Program-made: the position numbers and the translations under genes
NCBI GenBank assembly: GCA_030066595.1
Contig: JASJBI010000022.1
Span: forward strand, 62,001-126,000
DNA from: Alphaproteobacteria bacterium
GTDB lineage: Bacteria; Pseudomonadota; Alphaproteobacteria; JAJFFI01
Reading direction: 5' to 3'
Length of the DNA stretch: 64,000 bases
Part shown: positions 35,561 to 45,259 of the stretch, in pieces
Position numbering within the stretch: the first letter of the stretch is position 1
Layout of the letters: each line of letters starts with the position of its first letter
Notes under the pieces: model-generated
Database searches by the model: none
Told to the model about the DNA's origin: nothing
Seen by the model: only the letters and a program-made list of their open reading frames with translations

Positions 35561-36436
35561 TCAAGGCCAAGCCGCCACCGGCGGCAGCGACATGAGGATG
35601 GCCTCCGCATTCCCTCCGGTCGCGAGGCCAAATCGCGTGCCCCGGTCGTAGAGCAGGTTGAACTCCACGTAGCGTCCGCGACGCATGAGCTGGTGCCGGC
35701 GCTGCTCGTCGGTCCAGGGCTCGTTCATCCGTCGCCGCACGATCCGCGGATAGACGTCGAGGAAGGCAAGGCCCACGTCCCGCGTGAAATCGAAGTTCCG
35801 CTGCCACGCTTGCGGGTCGCCGTCGTCTTCCAGGTTGTCGTAGAAGATGCCGCCCACGCCGCGGGGCTCGTCCCGGTGCTTGAGGAAGAAGTACTCGTCG
35901 CACCAGGCCTTGAAGCGCGCATAGTAGTCCGCGCCATGTTGGTCGCAGGCGGTCTTGAGCGCCGCGTGGAAATCGCTGGTGTCCTCGTCCACCGGCACCA
36001 TCGGCGTCAGGTCCGCACCGCCACCGAACCAGCTCTTGGTGGTGACGATGTGGCGCGTGTTCATGTGCACGGCCGGAACCAGGGGCGAGCACATGTGGGC
36101 CACCAGCGAGATGCCTGACGCCCAGAATCGCGGGTCCTCGGCCGCGCCGGGAATTTCGTTCCGGAACGCCTCGGAGAACTCGCCGAATACGGTCGAAATG
36201 TTGACGCCCACCTTCTCGAAGACGCGGCCGTGCATGATCGACATGACGCCGCCGCCACCGTCGCCGCCGTCGGCGGGGCGTTGCCAGGGCTTGCGCTCGA
36301 ACCGGCCGGTCGGTCGGTCGGTCTCCGGCCCCGCATAGTCGTCTTCGATGCGCTCGAATGCGCCGCAGATCTCGTCCCTAAGCTCGGCGAACCAGGCCTC
36401 GGCCTTTTGCTTGTTCGATACGGTGTCGCTGGTCAT
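35561..36436 (-). CDS. hemF: oxygen-dependent coproporphyrinogen III oxidase
   Basis: The product has 291 aa. HemF signatures are clear: [57 protein letters not shown] and [18 protein letters not shown]. It carries out the O2-dependent oxidative decarboxylation of coproporphyrinogen III to protoporphyrinogen IX in haem synthesis. The ATG at 36436 overlaps the trmL stop (ATGA), so the two are co-translated. Haem supply fits with the adjacent cytochrome bc1 genes on the other strand. Confidence 0.97.
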   Translation of the reverse strand: MTSDTVSNKQKAEAWFAELRDEICGAFERIEDDYAGPETDRPTGRFERKPWQRPADGGDGGGGVMSIMHGRVFEKVGVNISTVFGEFSEAFRNEIPGAAEDPRFWASGISLVAHMCSPLVPAVHMNTRHIVTTKSWFGGGADLTPMVPVDEDTSDFHAALKTACDQHGADYYARFKAWCDEYFFLKHRDEPRGVGGIFYDNLEDDGDPQAWQRNFDFTRDVGLAFLDVYPRIVRRRMNEPWTDEQRRHQLMRRGRYVEFNLLYDRGTRFGLATGGNAEAILMSLPPVAAWP

Positions 36437-36894
36437 GTGGTCTCCTCGGGAAATCCGCAGGTCTGTCTCAAAGCTTCGCCAAGCACCATGGCCGCCGCCA
36501 AGGCGACATTGAGCGATCGCAGGCCGGCGCGCATGGGAATTCGCAGCCGTACATCCGCGGCGTCGTGCACGGCTTGCGGAACCCCTTCGGATTCGCGCCC
36601 GACCAAGATGCGGTCGCTCGGCGCGAAGGCGAAGCCGGCATAGCTTGTCGTCGCCGACGTCGTCAGCAGGACGAGGCGGCCCGCGGGCCGCTGCTCCAAA
36701 TAGGACTGCCAAGACAGATGGCGCACCAGGTCCAGCCGGTCGAGATAGTCCATGCCCGCGCGCCGCAGTCGACGGTCGTCGAAGGCGAAGCCGCAGGGCT
36801 GGATCACGTCCATCGGTACGCCGAGACAGGCCGCCAGCCGCATCAGCGCGCCGGTGTTCTGGGGGATGTCCGGCTGGTAGAGGACGAGGCGCAT
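36433..36894 (-). CDS. trmL: tRNA (cytidine/uridine-2'-O-)-methyltransferase
   Basis: The product has 153 aa, the typical size of TrmL. SPOUT-fold motifs: [20 protein letters not shown] at the N-terminus, [12 protein letters not shown] in the middle, and the knotted SAM site [19 protein letters not shown]. It methylates the wobble position 34 of leucine tRNAs. First gene of trmL-hemF and divergent from petA across 243 bp. Confidence 0.95.
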   Translation of the reverse strand: MRLVLYQPDIPQNTGALMRLAACLGVPMDVIQPCGFAFDDRRLRRAGMDYLDRLDLVRHLSWQSYLEQRPAGRLVLLTTSATTSYAGFAFAPSDRILVGRESEGVPQAVHDAADVRLRIPMRAGLRSLNVALAAAMVLGEALRQTCGFPEETT

Positions 36895-36947
36895 CTCGGC
36901 TCGGTTGAGGGGTGTCCCATTGGCCTTTGCAAGGCCGGATGATTTCG

Positions 36948-36953
36948 ATTATA
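36948..36953 (-). promoter_or_regulatory. candidate -10 element for trmL-hemF
   Basis: The minus strand reads TATAAT exactly at 36953-36948, about 55 bp upstream of the trmL ATG. A good -35 hexamer at the right distance is not evident, so it is a partial promoter match. Confidence 0.4.
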
Positions 36954-37026
36954 CCCGTGCCGCCTGCCTGGAATACCGCGCAGTTCTGCGCGGTCGTCGG
37001 GGGAACCTCTGCGGCATGGTGTCGCA

Positions 37027-37054
37027 TTGGTCGGTGCTGGGATGGGCTTATACA
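37027..37054 (+). promoter_or_regulatory. weak promoter candidate for petABC
   Basis: TTGGTC (37027-37032) and TATACA (37049-37054) are spaced by 16 bp, about 85 bp upstream of the petA ATG. The match to consensus is moderate, and the GC-rich context makes chance plausible. Confidence 0.3.
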
Positions 37055-37137
37055 AGACTCTAGGCCCTTGCGCGCATGCGGGCGGGCCGGGTCGTTTTCA
37101 GAGCCGCCTTCACGGCCGGCAAAGAGGGGGTGTTTTC

Positions 37138-37695
37138 ATGGCAGATGCTGCGGCTGCAGGTGGCGGGGCCGGTCACGACGAAGACGTGACGCGGCGGGAT
37201 TTCCTGTACATTGCCACCGGTGCGTTCGGGGTCGTTGGTACCGCCATAGCCCTCTGGCCCTTCGTCGACAGCATGAATCCGTCGGCGGATACCTTGGCTC
37301 TCTCCACGATTGAAGTGGACATCAGCGGCGTGGAAGAGGGGCAGTCGATCACCGTGAAGTGGCGTGGCAAGCCCGTCTTCATCCGGCGGCGCACCCAGGA
37401 TGAGATCTCGGAGGCGGAGAGCGTGGCGCTTACCGAGCTCCCCGACCCGCAGGCGGACGAGGATCGGGTGCAGAAGGCGGAATGGTTGATCATGGTCGGG
37501 GTCTGCACCCATCTGGGCTGCATTCCCCTGGGACAGAAGGCCAGCGACAAGAAGGGCGATTTCGGCGGCTGGTTCTGCCCCTGCCATGGCTCGCACTACG
37601 ATACGTCGGGTCGCATCCGCAAGGGGCCGGCGCCAGAGAACCTGCCCGTGCCGCAGTACACCTTCCTGGACGACACGACCGTCAGAATCGGCTGA
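37138..37695 (+). CDS. petA: ubiquinol-cytochrome c reductase iron-sulfur (Rieske) subunit
   Basis: The product has 185 aa. A Tat-like signal anchor is present ([20 protein letters not shown]). The Rieske [2Fe-2S] ligands are in CTHLGC and CPCHGSHY, with the Cys pair for the stabilising disulfide. It accepts electrons from ubiquinol at the Qo site of the bc1 complex and passes them to cytochrome c1. The ATG at 37138 follows an AGAGGGGG ribosome-binding site. First gene of petABC; petB follows after 13 bp. Confidence 0.97.
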   Translation: MADAAAAGGGAGHDEDVTRRDFLYIATGAFGVVGTAIALWPFVDSMNPSADTLALSTIEVDISGVEEGQSITVKWRGKPVFIRRRTQDEISEAESVALTELPDPQADEDRVQKAEWLIMVGVCTHLGCIPLGQKASDKKGDFGGWFCPCHGSHYDTSGRIRKGPAPENLPVPQYTFLDDTTVRIG

Positions 37696-37708
37696 CAGGG
37701 GACGGAGC

Positions 37709-39037
37709 ATGAGCAACGGCAACGGTCAGAGCGGATTGGTGAAGTGGATCGACGAGCGGCTGCCCGTCTTCACCTTCATGCAGCACGAGCTCAATGACTA
37801 TCCGACACCGAAGAACCTGAGTTACTGGTGGAACTTCGGCTCGCTCGCGGGCTTCGTCCTGGTGGTCATGATCGTCACCGGCATCATGCTCGCGATGAAC
37901 TACACGCCTCATGTGGACTACGCCTTCGACAGCGTCGAGCGCATCATGCGCGACGTCAACTACGGCTGGCTGCTGCGTTACATCCACATGAACGGCGGCA
38001 GCATGTTCTTCATCGTCGTCTACATCCACATCTTCCGCGGCCTCTATTACGGATCCTACAAATCGCCGCGGGAACTCCTCTGGATGCTCGGCGTGATCAT
38101 CCTGATCCTGATGATGGCGACGGCCTTCATGGGCTATGTGCTGCCATGGGGCCAGATGAGCTTCTGGGGCGCGACCGTGATCACCAATCTGTTCTCGGCC
38201 ATTCCCCTGATCGGCGAGGACGTCGTGACTTGGCTGTGGGGCGGTTTCGCGGTCGAGAACCCGACGCTCAACCGGTTCTACAGCCTGCACTATCTGTTCC
38301 CGTTCCTGATCGTGGGCGTGGTCGTCCTGCATATGGTGGCGCTGCACACGACCAAGTCGAACAACCCTTTGGGCATCGACGCGAAGGGTCCCCAGGACAC
38401 CATCCCCTTCCATCCCTATTACACCATGAAGGACTACTTCGGGATCGGCGTGTTCCTGATCTTCTTTGCGGGCTTCGTGTTCTTCGCGCCGAACTTCTTC
38501 GGCGAGCCGGACAACTACATCGAGGCCGACCCGCTGGTCACGCCGCCGCACATCGTGCCGGAGTGGTATTTCCTGCCCTATTACGCGATCCTGCGCGCGT
38601 TCACCGAGGACTATTTCCTGTACGTGCCGATCTCATGGCTGATGTCGGCCAAGCTCGCCGGCGTGATCGCCATGTTCGGCTCGATCTTCGTGCTGTTCGC
38701 GCTGCCCTGGCTGGACACCTCGCCGGTCCGCAGCGCCCGCTTCCGGCCGATCTACAAGCAGTTCTTCTGGCTCTTTCTCATCAACTGCTTCATTCTCGGC
38801 GTGGTCGGGGCCAAGGCGCCGGACGACCAGGTGTTCACCTGGTTCGAAGGCTTCCAATACGTCCATCTCGGGCAGATCACCACCGCTTACTACTTCTTCC
38901 ATTTCCTGATCCTGTTCCCGCTGCTTGGGAAGTTGGAACGGCCGAAGCCGATCCCGAAGAGCATCAGCGAGCCGGTGCTGCCCGGCGGCGGGACGGTGGC
39001 CGCCGGGGCGGCCGCCAAGCCGATGGAGAAGGCATGA
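37709..39037 (+). CDS. petB: cytochrome b of the bc1 complex
   Basis: The product has 442 aa with eight expected membrane helices. Typical stretches include [30 protein letters not shown] with haem-ligating His, [20 protein letters not shown], and the Qo-site [13 protein letters not shown] (PEWY). The ATG at 37709 is preceded by GGAG. The C-terminal tail after the last helix is Pro/Gly/Ala-rich. The stop overlaps petC as ATGA. Confidence 0.97.
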   Translation: MSNGNGQSGLVKWIDERLPVFTFMQHELNDYPTPKNLSYWWNFGSLAGFVLVVMIVTGIMLAMNYTPHVDYAFDSVERIMRDVNYGWLLRYIHMNGGSMFFIVVYIHIFRGLYYGSYKSPRELLWMLGVIILILMMATAFMGYVLPWGQMSFWGATVITNLFSAIPLIGEDVVTWLWGGFAVENPTLNRFYSLHYLFPFLIVGVVVLHMVALHTTKSNNPLGIDAKGPQDTIPFHPYYTMKDYFGIGVFLIFFAGFVFFAPNFFGEPDNYIEADPLVTPPHIVPEWYFLPYYAILRAFTEDYFLYVPISWLMSAKLAGVIAMFGSIFVLFALPWLDTSPVRSARFRPIYKQFFWLFLINCFILGVVGAKAPDDQVFTWFEGFQYVHLGQITTAYYFFHFLILFPLLGKLERPKPIPKSISEPVLPGGGTVAAGAAAKPMEKA

Positions 39038-39804
39038 TGCGGCGCGCTGGATTTCTCACCACCCTCGCGGCCCTTGGTCTGTTTGCCTCACAGACGGCGC
39101 AGGCGGCCGGCGATGCGCATCCCATTCCGTCGCAGGAGTGGTCCCATTCGGGCTTGTTTGGCACCTTCGATCAGGCGCAGCTTCAGCGCGGGTTCACGGT
39201 TTATCAGAATGTCTGCGCCGGCTGCCATTCGCTGCGGCTGGTGGCTTATCGGAACCTTGCCGCCATCGGCCTGACCGAGGACGAGATCAAGGCCGTCGCC
39301 GCCGAGCAGGAGGTCGACGGGGAGCCGGACGAGGACGGCGAGCCGACCACCCGCCCGGCGATCCCGGCGGACCGTTTCGTGCCGCCGTTCCCGAACGAGC
39401 AGGCGGCGCGCGCGGCCAATGGCGGGTCCATGCCGCCCGATCTGTCGCTGATGACCAAGGCGCGGATCGGCGGGCCGGACTATCTCTATGCGCTGTTGGT
39501 CGGGTATCAGGACGAGGCGCCCGAGGGCGTGGAGATGGGCGAGGGGATGAGCTACAACATCTACTACCCTGGCAACCAGATCGCCATGGCCGCGCCTCTC
39601 GCAGAGGGGGCGGTCGACTATGCCGACGGCACCGAGGCCTCGGTCGAGCAGATGGCCAAGGACGTGACCGCGTTCCTGTCTTGGGCTGCCGAGCCCGAGC
39701 TCGAGGACCGCAAGCGCATGGGCGTGAAGGTGCTGTTGTTCCTGATCGTGCTGACCGGCCTGTTCTATGCGGTGAAGAAGAAGGTCTGGGCCGACGTGCA
39801 CTAA
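39034..39804 (+). CDS. petC: cytochrome c1 of the bc1 complex
   Basis: The product has 256 aa. A signal peptide (about residues 1-24, ending AQAA) leads to a periplasmic c-type haem domain with CAGCHS, an acidic insertion ([18 protein letters not shown]), the [12 protein letters not shown] region, and a C-terminal membrane anchor ([17 protein letters not shown]). The start at 39034 overlaps the petB stop; a second ATG follows directly at 39037. It passes electrons from the Rieske protein to soluble cytochrome c. Confidence 0.97.
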   Translation: MMRRAGFLTTLAALGLFASQTAQAAGDAHPIPSQEWSHSGLFGTFDQAQLQRGFTVYQNVCAGCHSLRLVAYRNLAAIGLTEDEIKAVAAEQEVDGEPDEDGEPTTRPAIPADRFVPPFPNEQAARAANGGSMPPDLSLMTKARIGGPDYLYALLVGYQDEAPEGVEMGEGMSYNIYYPGNQIAMAAPLAEGAVDYADGTEASVEQMAKDVTAFLSWAAEPELEDRKRMGVKVLLFLIVLTGLFYAVKKKVWADVH

Positions 39805-39926
39805 GACCGTGACGCGCTGTCGCGCCGCGGCACGACCTGTGGCCGTTGGGTTGATCCAGTGGCGGTCGCCGAAGAGGCCGCCATTCAGCTAGTGGCCCCT
39901 CCAAGACAAACGCGACAAAGAATCCC

Positions 39927-40793
39927 ATGAGTATGGGCGCGCGCGACGTCTCGCAGGCGGTTGCAGCCGCGTTGATTTGGGGCGCGACATTCCCGATCTC
40001 GGCGATCGCGCTCGAATCGACGCCGCCGATCTTCTTTGCATTCTTGCGGTTCTTGGGTGCTGCGGCCTTTGTCGCCGTGATCCGGCGCCCGGCGGTGCCT
40101 TGGCCGAAACTGGTGCTGGTCGGGTTGCTCCTCGGCGCCGGTCAATATGGCTTCATGTTCGTTGCGATGACCCAAGGCATATCGGCGGGCCTTGCGTCAT
40201 TGCTGGTTCATACCCAGGCCTTGTTCACGATCGTCATTGCGATGATCGTATTCTCTGAACGTCTCAATCGGCGTCAAGTCGCGGCCATAGCGCTCGCTCT
40301 GTCGGGTCTGGCATGTCTTGTCGTCAATCGCGCAGAAGCGGGGGCCTTGACCGGCCTCGTCCTTGTGCTTGTCGCAGCCGTTTGTGGCGCGTCGGGCAAC
40401 AATGTTCTGAAATCACTCGGCAAGGTCGACATGTTGGGCGTGGCCGTCTGGATGAGCCTAGCGGCGCCGTTGCCGCTGCTTGCCCTGTCGATCTGGTTTG
40501 AGGCGGATGGCTCCGTGACGAGGCTTGTCTCCACCATCTCATGGGAAACCGTCGGGGCTGTCGCCTATTCCGCGGTCCTTGCGACGGTTCTTGCGTTCGC
40601 CATCTGGGGCAGACTTTTTGCGACCCATTCCGCCGCGACGGTCGCACCATTCTTTCTGTTGGTACCGGTCTTCGGTCTTAGCCTGTCGGCCCTCGTCTTG
40701 GACGAACGCTTGTCCAACCTCCAACTCCTGGGCGCAGTGTTGATATTCGTTGGATTGGTCATGGTGCTTTGGCCCAAGAGGGCGCCCGCGTGA
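39927..40793 (+). CDS. EamA/DMT-superfamily transporter
   Basis: The product has 288 aa with about ten membrane helices in two EamA halves (VAAALIWGATFPISAIALES at the start, SALVLDERLSNLQLLGAVLI near the end). The family exports amino acids or other small metabolites; the substrate is not predictable. It appears to be a single gene about 120 bp after petC, with no terminator in between. Confidence 0.88.
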   Translation: MSMGARDVSQAVAAALIWGATFPISAIALESTPPIFFAFLRFLGAAAFVAVIRRPAVPWPKLVLVGLLLGAGQYGFMFVAMTQGISAGLASLLVHTQALFTIVIAMIVFSERLNRRQVAAIALALSGLACLVVNRAEAGALTGLVLVLVAAVCGASGNNVLKSLGKVDMLGVAVWMSLAAPLPLLALSIWFEADGSVTRLVSTISWETVGAVAYSAVLATVLAFAIWGRLFATHSAATVAPFFLLVPVFGLSLSALVLDERLSNLQLLGAVLIFVGLVMVLWPKRAPA

Positions 40794-40928
40794 TGTCTGC
40801 TGGCCCTGGGCGGATCTTGCAGGCACGGCGGATGGCGAGAAAATTGCCCGCTCGGCGGCCTGCCTCGGCCATGATCAAGGCGCGTGCCGGATTGGGCGCT
40901 TTGGTGATCCGGATCCGGTCTTATCCGG

Positions 40929-41219
40929 TCAATCCTGGCCTTCGACGATGACCAGCTCGGACTCCGCATAGGCCTGTCGGAGCTTCGCCGCGGCTTGGTA
41001 TTCCGGCGAGTGATAGCAGGCCAGCGCTTGCGCGTAGCTGTCGAACTCGATCACCACATGGCGGTCCCGCGCCGGCCCTTCCGGCGACTCGAACTGGCCG
41101 CCGCGCACAAGAAACCGCGCCTGGTACTTCTCGAAGGCGATCGCGTCCGCGGCCAGGTACTTCGGGTAGTTCTCGGCATCGGTCACCGTGATGTGCACGA
41201 TCCAATAGCCCTTCGCCAT
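40929..41219 (-). CDS. DUF1330 domain protein
   Basis: The product has 96 aa, normal for this small dimeric ferredoxin-like alpha/beta-barrel family: MAKGYWIVHITVTDAENYPK at the N-terminus, RHVVIEFDSYAQALACYHSP in the middle, and ESELVIVEG at the end. The ATG at 41219 is preceded by AACGAGGAGG, a strong ribosome-binding site. Function unknown. Convergent with the transporter gene; the 135 bp between them hold no recognisable gene. Confidence 0.88.
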   Translation of the reverse strand: MAKGYWIVHITVTDAENYPKYLAADAIAFEKYQARFLVRGGQFESPEGPARDRHVVIEFDSYAQALACYHSPEYQAAAKLRQAYAESELVIVEGQD

Positions 41220-41361
41220 GAGGTCCTCCTCGTTAGAACGGATCGGCAGGAACATAGGACACGTTCCGGCGGACTCCCAGGTCATGGGCACGGTTGTTCC
41301 TGTTGAACCGCCTCGGGCTTCCTGAAACACTGCGCCCGCGAGAGGCAGATTGGGGGGGACG

Positions 41362-42261
41362 ATGTCCGAGGCAGACGCCAAGCCGGTCGTCGGCATCATC
41401 GGCGGCAGCGGGCTGTACGAGATCGAGGGCCTGACCGACGTACGTTGGCAGAGCGTGGCCTCGCCCTTCGGCGAGCCTTCCGACCAGCTGTGCCGTGCCC
41501 GCCTGGAGGGTCAGGAGATCGTTTTCCTGCCGCGCCACGGCCGCGGCCACCGGATTCCGCCATCCGACGTCAACTACCGCGCCAACATCGACGCCCTCAA
41601 GCGGTCCGGCGTGAACGTGGTGATCGCCTTCGGCGCCGTGGGCTCCCTCAAGGAAGAGCTGGCGCCCGGCAGCTTCGTGATCATCGACCAGTACATCGAT
41701 CGGACCGTGAACCGGGAAAAGAGCTTCTTCGGCCCCGGACTCGTCGCCCATGTCGGCCTGGGTCATCCAGTCTCGGCTTGGCTTGCGGATCTCTTGGAGA
41801 CCGGCTGCCGGTCGCTCGACATCCCGGTCTGTCGCGACGGCACCTATCTCTGCATGGAGGGTCCGCAGTTCTCGACCCTGGCCGAGTCCGAGCTCTACCG
41901 GAGCTGGGGCTGCGACGTGATCGGCATGACCGGCATGCCGGAAGCCAAGCTGATCCGCGAGGCCGAAATGAGTTATGCGGCCGTGTGCACCGTGACCGAC
42001 TACGACTGCTGGCATCCGGACCACGACCACGTCACCGTGGAGGCGATCCTCAAGACCCTGTTCGAGAACGCGGACAAGGCGCGGGCGCTGATCCGGGAGG
42101 TGGTGCCGCGGGTCGCGCAGGATCCGGGATTCTCCGTGGACCCCGCGCGCACGGCGCTGGACACGGCTATCGTCACCGCGCGCGAGGTCCGCGACGCGGC
42201 GCTGATGGCGCGCCTGGACGCCATCGCCGGCCGGGTGATGAACAGCAAGGGAGAGACTTGA
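41362..42261 (+). CDS. mtnP: S-methyl-5'-thioadenosine phosphorylase
   Basis: The product has 299 aa. Purine phosphorylase motifs: VGIIGGSGLYEIEG (phosphate loop), PRHGRGHRIPPSDVNYRANI, MEGPQFSTLAESELYRSWG and IGMTGMPEAKL. It splits methylthioadenosine (or 5'-deoxyadenosine) into adenine and the 5-substituted ribose-1-phosphate. The ATG at 41362 was chosen over an in-frame TTG at 41350. The next gene starts 1 bp after its stop, so it is coupled to the aldolase/dehydrogenase. Confidence 0.95.
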   Translation: MSEADAKPVVGIIGGSGLYEIEGLTDVRWQSVASPFGEPSDQLCRARLEGQEIVFLPRHGRGHRIPPSDVNYRANIDALKRSGVNVVIAFGAVGSLKEELAPGSFVIIDQYIDRTVNREKSFFGPGLVAHVGLGHPVSAWLADLLETGCRSLDIPVCRDGTYLCMEGPQFSTLAESELYRSWGCDVIGMTGMPEAKLIREAEMSYAAVCTVTDYDCWHPDHDHVTVEAILKTLFENADKARALIREVVPRVAQDPGFSVDPARTALDTAIVTAREVRDAALMARLDAIAGRVMNSKGET

Positions 42262-42262
42262 G

Positions 42263-44317
42263 ATGGAGAGCCGCTGGTCCGACGCGGACGCCGAGGCCAT
42301 GGTGGTCCGCTACCGGCAGCAGGGGGTCAACGCGGACCGCGCCCTGCGCGTCTATACCTCTCGGTTGCTGGGGCGCGACCCGGCGCTCGTCCTGCACGGC
42401 GGCGGCAACACCTCGGTCAAGACCCGCATGCCCGATCTCCTCGGCGAGGAGGTCGACGTGCTCTGCGTCAAGGGCAGCGGCTGGGACATGGCGGAGATCG
42501 AGCCCGCCGGTCTGCCGGCGGTCCGGCTCGACCCGATCCTCAAGCTCATGGATCTGGACGCGCTCAGCGACGAGGACATGGTCAACGCGCAACGGGTCAA
42601 CCTGCTGGACAGCAGCAGCCCGAATCCGTCGGTGGAGACGCTGCTGCACGCCTTTCTGCCGCACAAGTTCATCGACCACACGCACGCCAACGCCGTCCTT
42701 TCCCTGAGCGATCAGCCCGACGGCGAAGCGCGCTGCGCCGACGTCTATGGCGAGCGGGCGGCGCTCGTGCCCTATGTCATGCCCGGCTTCGCGCTCGCCA
42801 AGAAGGCGCACGAGGTCTATGCCGGACAGCCGGACTGCGAGGGGCTGGTGCTGCTCAAGCACGGGATCTTCAGCTTCGGCGAGACGGCACAAGAGGCCTA
42901 TGAGCGCATGATCGCGCTTGTGACGCTCGCAGAGGAAGCGCTGGCGCGGGCGCCGGGCGAACGCTTCGTTCAGGTCAAGCTCCCCGATGCGATCGCGACG
43001 GCGGCGGAGATCGCGCCGATCCTCCGCGGCCTCGCGGCGATCGAGGAGGACGCGCGGGAAGGCACCTACAAGCGGTTCGTACTCGATTTCCGCACCGGGC
43101 CCGAGATCCGGCGTTATGTCGACGGCGCCGATCTTGCGCGCTACAGCCAGGGGGGCGTCGCCACCCCCGACCACGTGATCCGCACCAAGGCCAAGCCGCT
43201 CTTGCTGCCGCCGCCCGCGGCCGGCGGGCTCGAGGACTTCGCAGCGGCGGGGCACGCGGCCTTCGAGCGCTACGCGGCCGAGTACCACGACTATTTCGCG
43301 CGCAACAACCGGGATCCGGCCGCGCCCAAGACCGAGCTCGATCCGAAGCCCCGGGTGATCCTCGTGCCCGGCGTCGGTCTGTTCGCGCTCGGCAATGCGG
43401 CCAAGAGCGCCCGGGTTGCCGGCGACATCGCCGAGGCCACCGTCGAGGTCGTCCTGGCCGCCGAAGGCATCGGTGCCTTCGAGAGCGTCTCCGAGGCCGA
43501 CATCTTCGACATCGAATACTGGTCGCTGGAGCAGGCGAAGCTGGGCAAGGCCGCGGAGAAGCCGCTGGCGCGCCAGGTCGTCGTGGTCACCGGCGGCGGC
43601 GCCGGGATCGGCGCGGCCACGGCCGCCGCCTTCGCCGCCGAGGGCGCCGAGGTCGCGGTCCTCGACCGCGACGGCGCGGCGGCGGAGGCCGCAGGTGCGC
43701 GGGTCGGCGGCCTGGCCCTGGCCTGCGACGTCACGAGCCCGGATGCCGTGGCGGCCGCCATCGCGCGCGTGTGCGAAACCTATGGCGGCGTCGACATCGT
43801 GGTCTCCAATGCGGGCGCCGCCTGGCAGGGACGGATCGGCGAGGTCGAGGACGCGCTCTTGCGCGAGAGTTTCGAGCTCAATTTCTTCGCCCATCAGACG
43901 GTCGCCAAGGCCGCGGTCGGCATCATGCGGATGCAGGGCACGGGGGGCGTGCTGTTGTTCAATGCCTCCAAGCAGGCGATCAACCCGGGTCCCGACTTCG
44001 GCCCCTATGGGCTGCCCAAGGCGGCGACGCTCTTCCTGATGCGTCAATACGCGCTCGACTACGGCGCCGACGGCATCCGCGCCAACGCCGTCAACGCAGA
44101 CCGTATCCGCTCGGGCTTGCTCACGGACGATATGGTCGCGGCGCGGTCCAAGGCGCGCGGCGTCAGCGAAGCCGATTACATGTCCGGCAATCTCTTGCAC
44201 CGGGAGGTCACGGCCGAGGACGTGGCGCGCGCCTTCGTCTCCTTGGCACTTCAGCGCAAGACCACGGGCGCGGTCATGACCGTGGACGGCGGCAACATCG
44301 CCGCCGCCCCGCGCTGA
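42263..44317 (+). CDS. bifunctional class II aldolase / short-chain dehydrogenase
   Basis: The product has 684 aa. The N-terminal class II (zinc) aldolase domain has LVLHGGGNTSVK, DHTHANAVLSLS and VLLKHGIFSFG. From about residue 435 a complete SDR domain follows: VVVTGGGAGIGAATAAAF (NAD site), VSNAGAAW and YGLPK (Tyr-x3-Lys). Similar fusions are annotated as rhamnulose-1-phosphate aldolase/lactaldehyde dehydrogenase. Here the immediate coupling to mtnP suggests a role in 5-deoxy- or methylthio-sugar phosphate salvage instead (see findings). Confidence 0.9.
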   Translation: MESRWSDADAEAMVVRYRQQGVNADRALRVYTSRLLGRDPALVLHGGGNTSVKTRMPDLLGEEVDVLCVKGSGWDMAEIEPAGLPAVRLDPILKLMDLDALSDEDMVNAQRVNLLDSSSPNPSVETLLHAFLPHKFIDHTHANAVLSLSDQPDGEARCADVYGERAALVPYVMPGFALAKKAHEVYAGQPDCEGLVLLKHGIFSFGETAQEAYERMIALVTLAEEALARAPGERFVQVKLPDAIATAAEIAPILRGLAAIEEDAREGTYKRFVLDFRTGPEIRRYVDGADLARYSQGGVATPDHVIRTKAKPLLLPPPAAGGLEDFAAAGHAAFERYAAEYHDYFARNNRDPAAPKTELDPKPRVILVPGVGLFALGNAAKSARVAGDIAEATVEVVLAAEGIGAFESVSEADIFDIEYWSLEQAKLGKAAEKPLARQVVVVTGGGAGIGAATAAAFAAEGAEVAVLDRDGAAAEAAGARVGGLALACDVTSPDAVAAAIARVCETYGGVDIVVSNAGAAWQGRIGEVEDALLRESFELNFFAHQTVAKAAVGIMRMQGTGGVLLFNASKQAINPGPDFGPYGLPKAATLFLMRQYALDYGADGIRANAVNADRIRSGLLTDDMVAARSKARGVSEADYMSGNLLHREVTAEDVARAFVSLALQRKTTGAVMTVDGGNIAAAPR

Positions 44318-45246
44318 CCCGCCCAGCCAAACCCGTCGCCGCCTCCCGGCGCACCGCGGAAGGCGTTGCCTACGCGGTCGCCGCCTACACGATCTGGGGA
44401 CTGTCCGCGATCTATTGGAAGGCGCTCAAGGCCGTGCCGGCGTCCGAGATCCTGGGGCACCGGGTGGTCTGGTCGGCCGTGTTCCTGGTCATCCTGCTGG
44501 CGTTCTCGGGGCAATTGTCGGCCGCAAAGGCGGTGTTTGCCGACCGGCGCGTGATCCTGCCGCTCTGCGCCACGACCGTTCTGATCTCGATCAACTGGTT
44601 CACGTTCATCTGGGGCGTCAACGCGGGATTCCTGCTCGAGGTCAGCCTCGGCTACTACATCAACCCGCTCATCAACGTGGTGCTGGGCATCCTGTTTCTG
44701 GGCGAACGGCTGAGGCCGTGGCAGATCTTCGCGGTGGCGCTCGCGGCCTTGGGCGTGCTCAACCTGACCTGGTCTCTCGGGAGCTTCCCCTGGATCGCGC
44801 TCACGCTCGCCTTGACCTTCGGCTTCTACGGCCTCTTGCGCAAGGTGATGCCGGCCGAGGCGCTGGTCGGGCTCGGGGTCGAGACCGTCCTGCTCACACC
44901 GGTTGCGCTCGCCTTCCTTGCGTGGCTCTCGCTCAGCGACACCGCCGTTGCGCCCGACCTCGACCTGACCGGCTGGGTGCTCCTGATCCTGGTCGGCGTG
45001 GTGACGGCCATGCCCCTGCTGCTGTTCACCGCGGGCGCCCGGCGCCTGCGCTACTCGACCATGGGCGTGCTGCAGTACATCGGGCCGACGGGCCACTTCC
45101 TGCTGGCCGTGTTCGTCTATGACGAGCCCTTCACGGTGACCCACCTCGTGGCCTTCGCCTGCATCTGGATCGCGCTTGTCGTCTACTCCGTGGACGCCAA
45201 CCGCGCGCACCGACGCCGGGCGCTGGCGGTCAGCGAGCCGCCGTGA
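44314..45246 (+). CDS. rarD: RarD/EamA-type permease, probable CTG start
   Basis: The product has 310 aa with about ten membrane helices. RarD-like stretches are GVAYAVAAYTIWGLSAIYWK at the N-terminus, ISINWFTFIWGVNAGFLLE, SLGYYINPLINVVLGI and GVLQYIGPTGHFLLAVF. No in-frame ATG, GTG or TTG was found in the 280 bp before the first helix (44041-44390). The only sensible start is CTG at 44314, overlapping the aldolase stop as CTGA and giving a usual-length N-terminus. It may import or export a product of the upstream enzymes. Confidence 0.85.
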   Translation: MTRPAKPVAASRRTAEGVAYAVAAYTIWGLSAIYWKALKAVPASEILGHRVVWSAVFLVILLAFSGQLSAAKAVFADRRVILPLCATTVLISINWFTFIWGVNAGFLLEVSLGYYINPLINVVLGILFLGERLRPWQIFAVALAALGVLNLTWSLGSFPWIALTLALTFGFYGLLRKVMPAEALVGLGVETVLLTPVALAFLAWLSLSDTAVAPDLDLTGWVLLILVGVVTAMPLLLFTAGARRLRYSTMGVLQYIGPTGHFLLAVFVYDEPFTVTHLVAFACIWIALVVYSVDANRAHRRRALAVSEPP

Positions 45247-45259
45247 TCACGAGTCGTCT

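Noticed and set aside
40794-40928. Possible small gene or gene remnant between the DMT transporter and the DUF1330 gene
   Set aside because: Short frames on both strands have no ribosome-binding site and no recognised family.
42173-44200. 675-codon open frame antisense to the aldolase/dehydrogenase
   Set aside because: Same shadow effect; no recognisable domain, while the plus strand has full class II aldolase and SDR motifs.
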